A DNA stretch of 64,000 bases from contig NZ_CP007769.1 in the NCBI RefSeq assembly GCF_000816245.1, positions 776,464 through 840,463 of the forward strand, in the 5' to 3' direction. This document shows, piece by piece, positions 60,621 through 64,000 of this stretch. Numbering within the stretch: position 1 is the stretch's first letter; each line of letters begins with the position of its first letter. Under the pieces are notes generated by a model. The model was not told the DNA's origin. It saw only the letters and a list, made by a program, of their open reading frames with translations, and made no database searches. The stretch is from Campylobacter sp. RM16704. Lineage in GTDB: Bacteria > Campylobacterota > Campylobacteria > Campylobacterales > Campylobacteraceae. The translations under genes were made by a program, and so were the position numbers.

Positions 60621-60884
60621 GGAGGCAATTTTCTTTTTACGCAAGTTGCTAAAGTTTGTGATATAAAAGATGAGCTAAGAGATTTATTATTAGGATATAA
60701 CATCATTTCTTATTTTGATAAAAAGATGATAGCAACAGCTCATGCCATAGAAAATAATTATGCAAAAATGAAACTCACAGATACTAGAGTTAATATGTAT
60801 GTGCAAGTTGTTTTTACGCCTAAAACTATAAGAAATATTGAAATGTATAAATTGCATAGAGCAAGAGAGGATTTGTTTTTATAA
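60621..60884 (+). pseudogene. 3' remnant of an unrecognised gene
   Basis: An open frame of 87 codons plus stop with normal codon use, closed upstream by TGA 60618-60620, and without a usable start before the in-frame ATG about halfway. It reads FTQVAKVCDIKDELRD... then TAHAIENNYAKMKLTD and ends KLHRAREDLFL. A GAGGAGG Shine-Dalgarno-like sequence lies at 60619-60625 but no start follows it. I do not recognise the family. The 5' part seems lost or shifted. Sits directly behind hemW, suggesting a decayed insertion. Confidence 0.45.
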
Positions 60885-60927
60885 CAAGAATTAATCTTGC
60901 TAAATCAGTAAATTAATTTTTAAGTTT

Positions 60928-60948
60928 TAGTGTGTATAATACACACTA
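60928..60948. promoter_or_regulatory. 21-bp perfect palindromic operator over the hicAB -10
   Basis: TAGTGTGTAT-A-ATACACACTA is a perfect inverted repeat with a one-base centre. The -10 TATAAT (60935-60940) lies inside it, 20 nt before the hicA ATG. The ribbon-helix-helix end of HicB is the expected binder, giving autorepression of the pair. Confidence 0.75.
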
Positions 60949-60959
60949 TAAGGTTTTTA

Positions 60960-61193
60960 ATGAGCAATAAAGATAAGTTAATAAAAGAATTAAAAAACAA
61001 TCCTAAAAATATTCGCTTTGAAATTCTTAAAAAGCTACTAGAGGATTTCGGTTATGAATGTTTTAATAAAGGAGGATCACACTATCAATTTAGAAAACAA
61101 GGGTGTGATTTAATTACTATACCATTTAAACGACCTATAAAGGCAATATATGTAAAAATGGTATTAAAAGCAATCGAGGAGAGTAAAGAATGA
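60960..61193 (+). CDS. hicA: HicA-family mRNA interferase toxin
   Basis: A 77-residue toxin that cleaves mRNA in the ribosome-free or translated state. The family core is KLLEDFGYECFNKGGSHYQF (about residues 22-41), with the catalytic His in GSHYQF, then ITIPFKRPIKAIYVKMVLKAI (in part). I choose ATG 60960: the longer frame to 60930 starts inside the operator and -10. It overlaps hicB by 4 nt (ATGA), as in typical pairs. Confidence 0.9.
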   Translation: MSNKDKLIKELKNNPKNIRFEILKKLLEDFGYECFNKGGSHYQFRKQGCDLITIPFKRPIKAIYVKMVLKAIEESKE

Positions 61194-61531
61194 AAAATTT
61201 AGAATACTACTTGAATTTACCTTATGAAATCATCATTAAAAAATTAAGTGATGAAGATGGGGGAGGATATTTTGCTCGGTACAAAGATTTTCCTTATATC
61301 ATGGGAGATGGTGATACACAAATACAAGCTTTAGAAGATGCAAAAGAAGCTTTCAAATGTGCTATTTCTTTAATGCTCGAAAAGGGAGATTATATTAAAG
61401 AACCACTTAATGAAGAATCAAAAGTTAGAATTAATATCACATTACCAAAAAGTCTAGTAGAAGCAATAGATCAAGTAAGCAACAATAGAAGTAAATTTTT
61501 AGCTGATGTAGCTTTTAGAGCTTTAAGATAA
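61190..61531 (+). CDS. hicB: HicB-family antitoxin
   Basis: A 113-residue antitoxin. N-terminal HicB fold: DGGGYFARYKDFPYIMGDGD (about 20-39), TQIQALEDAKEAFKCAISLML (in part). C-terminal ribbon-helix-helix DNA-binding part with VRINITLPKSLVEAID (about 82-97), the repressor of the palindromic operator. It is translated with hicA and should neutralise it. The downstream hairpin with T5 at 61574-61625 probably ends the transcript. Confidence 0.9.
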   Translation: MKNLEYYLNLPYEIIIKKLSDEDGGGYFARYKDFPYIMGDGDTQIQALEDAKEAFKCAISLMLEKGDYIKEPLNEESKVRINITLPKSLVEAIDQVSNNRSKFLADVAFRALR

Positions 61532-61573
61532 AATAATATTATATAAAAACAGATATCTTTATAACAAGCCCTC

Positions 61574-61625
61574 AACCCTGCTAATTGAAGACTTATGTTT
61601 TAAGGATAAACTAAGCAGGGTTTTT
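61574..61625 (+). terminator. Hairpin plus T5 after hicAB
   Basis: AACCCTGCT (61574-61582) and AGCAGGGTT (61614-61622) form a 9-bp GC-richer stem with a 31-nt loop, followed by T5. It is the most GC-rich inverted repeat in the area and should end hicAB transcription. The long loop is unusual for a terminator. Confidence 0.6.
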
Positions 61626-61652
61626 CTAAAATAAAATTAGTTTTTTATGAGA

Positions 61653-61688
61653 GTTCTTATTTTAGTGTTTTGTTACTAAAATAAGAAC
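61653..61688 (-). other. 14-bp hairpin across the stop of tiny gene A
   Basis: GTTCTTATTTTAGT (61653-61666) and ACTAAAATAAGAAC (61675-61688) are exact reverse complements around an 8-nt loop. On the minus strand one arm is the last third of the 20-residue ORF and the other lies just after its stop, so the RNA can fold back on its own coding end. No U-run follows. Confidence 0.65.
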
Positions 61689-61724
61689 GATTAAAGCTAT
61701 AATAAAAACGATAACTTCACTCAT
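61662..61724 (-). CDS. Tiny hydrophobic peptide A with a near-perfect Shine-Dalgarno
   Basis: A 20-residue peptide, MSEVIVFIIALIVLILVTKH, one membrane span with a charged end. AAAGGAGG ends 5 nt before ATG 61724, the strongest ribosome site in the window. Its ATG overlaps the TGA of a 12-residue leader ORF. Size, hydrophobicity and setting resemble type I toxins of the Ibs/Fst/TisB kind, but it matches none I know. A TATAAT lies on the opposite strand inside it (61698-61703). Confidence 0.55.
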   Translation of the reverse strand: MSEVIVFIIALIVLILVTKH

Positions 61725-61759
61725 CTTAACCTCCTTTCGACTTTTAATAAAGCCTCCAT
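61721..61759 (-). CDS. 12-residue leader ORF coupled to peptide A
   Basis: ATG 61759 opens MEALLKVERRLR and stops at 61721-61723, overlapping the ATG of peptide A (ATGA). Ribosomes finishing it would cross the AAAGGAGG of peptide A, giving coupled translation, the arrangement known for mok-hok. It has no clear Shine-Dalgarno of its own, so it may be weakly translated. Confidence 0.35.
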   Translation of the reverse strand: MEALLKVERRLR

Positions 61760-61814
61760 TTGGTTAAATCTTTAAAACAATAAAATTATAATTATTACTT
61801 ACTAGACTTTTCCC

Positions 61815-61901
61815 TTATAATTCCTTCTTACTTTCATTAAAATTATCACTAGCTAATAAAGATAAAGATGAGAATAATAGAATGGATAAGAGTTTTTTCA
61901 T
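61815..61901 (-). CDS. 28-residue peptide C with signal-peptide-like sequence
   Basis: ATG 61901 with AAGGA 6 nt upstream opens a 28-residue peptide: KKLLSILLFSSLSLLA (residues 2-17) resembles a cleavable signal, followed by 11 polar residues SDNFNESKKEL. Too short to be a normal periplasmic protein; it could be a truncated gene or a secreted or membrane peptide. Cotranscription with peptides D and A on the minus strand is likely from the spacing. Confidence 0.45.
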   Translation of the reverse strand: MKKLLSILLFSSLSLLASDNFNESKKEL

Positions 61902-61945
61902 TGTTTTTCCTTGTTAGAATAAAAAAGCCAAAGGATTTCTAGTAT

Positions 61946-61963
61946 CCCCTTTAAAAAAAGGGG
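61946..61963. other. Hairpin between peptides D and C
   Basis: CCCCTTT and AAAGGGG pair around AAAA; on the minus strand the loop is TTTT. An outer GATTT/AAATC pair may extend it. Could be a weak terminator or stabiliser on the minus transcript. Confidence 0.5.
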
Positions 61964-61972
61964 AAATCAAAG

Positions 61973-62035
61973 CTAATAAGCCTTGACTATTATTATACAT
62001 AGTAGTATAATAACTACTAGAAGTTTTTTAATCAA
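61973..62035 (-). CDS. Tiny hydrophobic peptide D behind a 5' hairpin
   Basis: A 20-residue frame, MIKKLLVVIILLCIIIVKAY, from TTG 62035. GAAGG (62046-62050) is 10 nt upstream, weaker than usual. Upstream lie a strong hairpin (62053-62110) and a minus-strand promoter (62114-62141). On the other strand a consensus promoter within the frame would make an antisense RNA covering its start and hairpin. This layout matches type I toxin-antitoxin modules. Translation is unproven and TTG lowers confidence. Confidence 0.4.
   Translation of the reverse strand: MIKKLLVVIILLCIIIVKAY
61983..62011 (+). promoter_or_regulatory. Consensus sigma70 promoter antisense to peptide D
   Basis: TTGACT, 17-nt spacer, TATAAT on the plus strand. 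RNA would begin near 62018, opposite the first codons of peptide D, and run through its ribosome site and the 62053-62110 hairpin. No plus-strand ORF follows, so the product would be an antisense RNA. Confidence 0.6.
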
Positions 62036-62045
62036 AATTAACTTA
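62024..62045. repeat. 22-bp direct repeat, right copy
   Basis: TTTTTTAATCAAAATTAACTTA, matching 60596-60617 with one mismatch. It spans the start region of peptide D. With the left copy it brackets 1.4 kb that includes hicAB. Confidence 0.4.
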
Positions 62046-62052
62046 CCTTCTT

Positions 62053-62110
62053 TCTAAGGCAAGATTTGATTAATCAAAGGTTGGGAACCCTTTGGTTAAT
62101 CAGCCTTAGA
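62053..62110. ncRNA. Long structured hairpin, 5' leader of peptide D or antisense RNA
   Basis: TCTAAGGC (62053-62060) pairs with GCCTTAGA (62103-62110). Inside, GATTAATCAAAGG pairs with CCTTTGGTTAATC with one bulge and one mismatch. The 58-nt stem-loop is available to RNA of either strand. The minus-strand promoter at 62114-62141 would start transcription at its outer stem, so the hairpin would cap the 5' end. Confidence 0.5.
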
Positions 62111-62113
62111 ATG

Positions 62114-62141
62114 ATTATACCGTAAAACGCTTTATAACCAA
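62114..62141 (-). promoter_or_regulatory. Minus-strand promoter for the tiny-gene transcript
   Basis: TTGGTT (62141-62136), 16-nt spacer, TATAAT (62119-62114). Start point near 62107, at the base of the 5' hairpin. It would produce an RNA carrying peptides D, C and A in that order. Confidence 0.5.
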
Positions 62142-62152
62142 TTTATTTAGTT

Positions 62153-62287
62153 TTAATCCTCAATAATTAGACAATCAAACGAATTAAGTTCATTTATAAT
62201 TATTTTTTCAACATCTTTTCTTAAATCAATAAATAAAGTATTTACATCGATCTCATCTAAGTTGTTTTCTACCCATTCTATGATTTT
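62153..62287 (-). pseudogene. 44-codon remnant of an acidic hypothetical protein
   Basis: An open frame with normal codon use reads IIEWVENNLDEIDVNTLFID (in part) and ends SFDCLIIED, closed upstream by TGA 62288-62290 with no start codon in frame. Composition is of a real protein C-terminus. The family is unknown to me. It points to a gene that lost its 5' end through frameshift or rearrangement. Confidence 0.4.
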
Positions 62288-62362
62288 TCACTTAAAACTT
62301 AAAGAGTATAATTTGATATTTTTTAGAGAAATTTTAAATTTCTTTAACCCGAAAGCCACGCT

Positions 62363-62373
62363 CTCTTTCGGTT
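62363..62373. repeat. 11-nt inverted repeat arm (partner at 62551-62561)
   Basis: CTCTTTCGGTT is the exact reverse complement of AACCGAAAGAG at 62551-62561. In a minus-strand RNA the two would lie near the 3' and 5' ends and could pair. A smaller hairpin CCGAAAG/CTTTCGG (62349-62371) competes for the same bases. Confidence 0.55.
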
Positions 62374-62380
62374 ATTGTGT

Positions 62381-62386
62381 TATAAT
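62381..62386 (+). promoter_or_regulatory. Extended -10 promoter of the candidate sRNA
   Basis: TGT-TATAAT (62378-62386), a TGn-extended -10, with no clear -35, as is usual in Campylobacter. RNA would start near 62393 and run into three hairpins, the last with a T-run. Confidence 0.5.
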
Positions 62387-62392
62387 TGCATT

Positions 62393-62472
62393 AAGCTTAG
62401 ACTAAGCGTGGATATATAATATATCCTAAGGTTTTTTATATGAGATAATTAACGGGTTTAATTATCTCTTTT
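62393..62472 (+). ncRNA. Candidate ~80-nt sRNA with three hairpins (IsoA-like antitoxin?)
   Basis: After an extended -10 come GCTTA-GAC-TAAGC (62395-62407), GGATATA-TAA-TATATCC (62410-62426) and terminator GAGATAATTAA-CGGGT-TTAATTATCTC-TTTT (62442-62472). No ORF. It is antisense to the decayed hydrophobic frame at 62436-62507. Size, three-hairpin form and position resemble IsoA antitoxin RNAs of the Helicobacter/Campylobacter AapA-IsoA type I systems; the match is by architecture, not sequence. Confidence 0.5.
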
Positions 62473-62518
62473 ATTAATTCTAAAATAAGAATTATAAAAT
62501 CAATTATCTTTTACTCAT
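62436..62518 (-). pseudogene. Decayed or frameshifted hydrophobic toxin-like frame
   Basis: ATG 62518 behind the G9 tract reads only MSKR then TAA (62504-62506). One frame over, codons run on without start as IIDFIILILELIKEIIKP... to a stop at 62436-62438. Losing two bases near 62508 would join them into one 26-residue hydrophobic peptide. The sRNA at 62393-62472 is antisense to it. Reading it as a broken type I toxin is inference. Confidence 0.35.
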
Positions 62519-62524
62519 TAATAA

Positions 62525-62544
62525 CCCCCCCCCTTTTTTTTTTT
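62525..62544 (-). repeat. G9 and A11 homopolymers in a leader
   Basis: C9 (62525-62533) followed by T11 (62534-62544); on the minus strand A11-G9, then TTATTA and ATG 62518. The G-run sits 6 nt before the ATG, in Shine-Dalgarno position. Both tracts are prone to length change, which would alter ribosome binding or spacing rather than frame. Confidence 0.75.
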
Positions 62545-62550
62545 CTAAAA

Positions 62551-62561
62551 AACCGAAAGAG
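62551..62561. repeat. 11-nt inverted repeat arm (partner at 62363-62373)
   Basis: AACCGAAAGAG, exact reverse complement of 62363-62373, 177 nt away. In RNA from the promoter at 62584 it lies about 16 nt from the 5' end and can pair with the 3' region. Confidence 0.55.
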
Positions 62562-62583
62562 CAGCCGTACTTAATACAAATTT

Positions 62584-62592
62584 ATTATATCA
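62584..62592 (-). promoter_or_regulatory. Extended -10 promoter of the G-tract leader
   Basis: TGA-TATAAT on the minus strand. Start near 62577, giving a leader with the 11-nt pairing arm, A11-G9 and the ATG at 62518. No gene on this strand lies close enough to be another target. Confidence 0.45.
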
Positions 62593-62734
62593 AAATTTCT
62601 TTTCAATGAAAGATACTCTTAGTTTGCTTTCATCTTAACTTTTTAAAAGAATACAGCTTTTTATTCTAAAAATTGTTTTACCAAATTTTTAAATGATTTA
62701 ACAAGGATTTTCTGCAATATCTGTTATTTTATTA

Positions 62735-63070
62735 TCACTCTTGATCTTCTGGTTTAAAACCGATTATTTTTGCCATTATACCCCTATAGCTTTCAAAACT
62801 ATTCATTGCTTGCATATTGCTAACTCTAAGAAGTCTAACTTTGTGATCTTGTTTGTAAAAAACTTTAAAAACACAACCACTTTCTTTGTGTTTTACCATA
62901 TCATCTAAACCACATTTTTCTATAAACTCATAATCTTTAGCAAAAACTTCATTTTCTACATCAAATAAATCTTGAGAATAACCATTAGGATTAGCTGGAT
63001 CATAAGTATAAGAACTTACTACACATTCTCTCATAGCTTTTTGTATTTCTTCTTGGGATAATTTTTCCAT
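62735..63070 (-). CDS. Hypothetical protein, 111 residues
   Basis: A soluble, acidic protein without signal peptide or membrane span. Begins with EKLSQEEIQKAMRECVVSSY, has a Tyr/Asn/Pro-rich YTYDPANPNGYSQDLFD stretch (about 21-37), a GLDDMVKHKESGCVFKVFY segment (about 54-72), and ends GFKPEDQE. AAGGA precedes ATG 63070. I know no family. Upstream genes on the same strand are also small hypotheticals, so it probably belongs to an accessory region. Confidence 0.6.
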   Translation of the reverse strand: MEKLSQEEIQKAMRECVVSSYTYDPANPNGYSQDLFDVENEVFAKDYEFIEKCGLDDMVKHKESGCVFKVFYKQDHKVRLLRVSNMQAMNSFESYRGIMAKIIGFKPEDQE

Positions 63071-63231
63071 TTCACTTTCCTTTTTTTCTTTCTATTATGA
63101 TATAAATAATTTAATGTATAGTTGAGAAATTTTATTTTATAAAATATTTTTTAAAAGAATCAATAAACTATATAAAGAGTACATACTATAAAATTGTAAA
63201 ACTATTAATATTAACTACTTTTTATTTGTTG

Positions 63232-63654
63232 TTATTTTTTTTCTTGTTTTTGCCATAAAAACTGAGAAGCTACAACTCCAATTGAAGTAACAATTCCTGC
63301 AAAACTTAACCAAGGATATTTAAGATACGCGAGGGTAAAACCAAATATAAATCCTATTAAAATTATTACAAAAGCAAATATCTGTCCTTTTTTTACATAT
63401 TTAATTTGCTCTGGAGCTAGATTTCTCATAACTTCTTGATTTTTACTATCTTCATTAATTAGTTTTCTTTCAATATCTATAATATGATCTGTTTGTTTTT
63501 CCATTAAAGCAATACATTTTTCTTGCATTTCTTTTGATAGTCTAGGCAAACAATCAAAAGAAGAATTAACATTAATGAAAGTATTATTTTGCTGACTAAG
63601 AGTAATATTATTTTTGGCTTGTGATTTTTTTGATTTCGGTTTTATATTGTTCAT
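63232..63654 (-). CDS. DUF2335-type membrane protein
   Basis: A 140-residue protein. Cytoplasmic N-terminal part with LSKEMQEKCIALMEKQTDHIIDIE (in part: KCIALMEKQTDHII), then LAPEQIKYVKKGQIFAF (about 78-94) leading into two membrane spans (about 89-110 and 114-133). This order, with a Glu/His-rich helix and a pair of spans at the end, fits the DUF2335 family of predicted membrane proteins. Its start lies inside the preceding gene's 3' end. Function unknown. Confidence 0.62.
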   Translation of the reverse strand: MNNIKPKSKKSQAKNNITLSQQNNTFINVNSSFDCLPRLSKEMQEKCIALMEKQTDHIIDIERKLINEDSKNQEVMRNLAPEQIKYVKKGQIFAFVIILIGFIFGFTLAYLKYPWLSFAGIVTSIGVVASQFLWQKQEKK

Positions 63655-63793
63655 TGCTATCTTTTCTTAATTCTTCTGACTTTTTGTAAAAATTATCCAC
63701 CATTGTCTTTCTATCTTTTAATGATATAGCATTGAGAATATCCGCATTAAACATGTTTGTAAAGCCAAATAAAAAAGCATTTATGTTTGACAT
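63608..63793 (-). CDS. Small hypothetical protein overlapping the DUF2335-type gene
   Basis: A 61-residue protein: hydrophobic-aromatic start NAFLFGFTNMFNADILNAI, then a charged helix (KDRKTMVDNFYKKSEELRK). I choose ATG 63793, with AAGGGG 8 nt upstream, over 63826. It overlaps the DUF2335-type gene by 47 nt in another frame, a long overlap that suggests the two are made together. No family recognised. Confidence 0.5.
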   Translation of the reverse strand: MSNINAFLFGFTNMFNADILNAISLKDRKTMVDNFYKKSEELRKDSNEQYKTEIKKITSQK

Positions 63794-64000
63794 TTGCCTT
63801 ACCCCTTTCTTGCTATAAAATAGCACTAACTCACAACAAGTAAATTATGTTATTTATTATACACAATTTTTTATAAATGTTTTAACAATTATCAAGCAAA
63901 AATCAAAACTTATCTTACCAATATTAATTTTAAAGTTAAAATTAACAAATTATATTATAAAACAGAATAAATGCTAATATATCAATATTTAATGCTTATA

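Larger units (their letters stand above)
61532..62734. other. 1.2-kb small-gene/RNA cluster without conventional genes
   Basis: Between hicB and the gene ending at 62735 I see no ORF above 44 codons. The stretch instead holds: a terminator (61574-61625), three tiny ORFs with Shine-Dalgarno sites on the minus strand plus a 12-codon leader ORF, hairpins at 61653-61688, 61946-61963 and 62053-62110, promoters on both strands, a candidate sRNA, a C9T11 homopolymer, and two decayed reading frames. Each is listed separately. From 62600 to 62734 nothing is evident. Confidence 0.6.

Noticed and set aside
60479-60706. 75-codon minus-strand frame across the hemW end
   Set aside because: Overlaps hemW and the plus-strand remnant; composition weak. 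Its TTG-IKKLL part is noted as possible kin of peptide D but no gene is called.
62349-62371. CCGAAAG/CTTTCGG hairpin as a terminator
   Set aside because: No U-run on either strand; it may instead compete with the 11-nt long-range pairing.

Overview
The window is very AT-rich, gene-dense chromosomal DNA of a Campylobacter. The evidence is gene content and order: xerH, hydABCD, hobA, short delta' (holB), the metG-fbp-mobB-slt-yggT-gltX block, the ctpA-purC-purS-purQ-plsC-crcB-htpG block and the rppH-lysC-hobA-holB-folP-ligA-tlyA-ribF-cmoA block all follow thermotolerant Campylobacter order as I remember it. A member of the C. lari group is plausible, but species cannot be fixed from the sequence alone.

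Layout. 1-5.5 kb: moeA (cut by the edge), murA, an EamA-type transporter, xerH and an amino-acid racemase. 5.5-6 kb: a gene-poor AT-rich gap. 6-20 kb: sixA-like phosphatase, rhomboid protease, two related PepSY-like periplasmic proteins, ybeY, queC, a YceI protein, an orphan solute-binding protein, and metG, fbp, mobB, slt, yggT, gltX. 20-24 kb: the membrane-bound uptake [NiFe] hydrogenase hydABCD. 24-26.6 kb: clpB, with a near-consensus promoter overlaid by an HspR-type inverted repeat. 26.8-34.5 kb: a rightward run from ctpA to htpG and two rhodaneses. 34.5-41.9 kb: a leftward run of mog, an FtsH-like protein with a destroyed protease motif, mtaB, an MscS channel, aroB and a TrkA-type protein.

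42-49.6 kb is accessory surface machinery: a two-partner secretion locus with an outer-membrane transporter (TpsB), a GLUG-repeat exoprotein ending in a cysteine pair (TpsA) and, first in the operon, a large barrel-less beta-helix-like protein whose codons 11-14 lie in a G10 tract. G10 is the in-frame length, so this copy reads as ON. 49.8-51 kb holds two tandem hemerythrins with an unusual shared Cys/His tail. 51.2-60.5 kb returns to core genes (cmoA to hemW).

60.5-64 kb is an accessory stretch: a decayed gene, a HicAB toxin-antitoxin pair with a 21-bp palindromic operator over its -10, then 1.2 kb without conventional genes. That 1.2 kb is dense in hairpins, promoters on both strands, 20-30-codon hydrophobic peptides with Shine-Dalgarno sites, a candidate sRNA, and a G9/A11 tract in a leader whose ends can pair over 11 nt. 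I read it as a cluster of type I toxin-antitoxin-like modules, some decayed. It is the best candidate here for something undescribed. Small hypothetical genes, including a DUF2335-type membrane protein, fill the right edge.

Functional threads: molybdenum cofactor (moeA, mobB, mog), hydrogen oxidation (hydABCD), envelope and peptidoglycan (murA, slt, plsC, TPS system), protein quality control (clpB, htpG, ctpA, FtsH-like), and translation/tRNA modification (metG, gltX, mtaB, cmoA, tlyA, queC). No tRNA, rRNA, CRISPR array or insertion sequence was seen.
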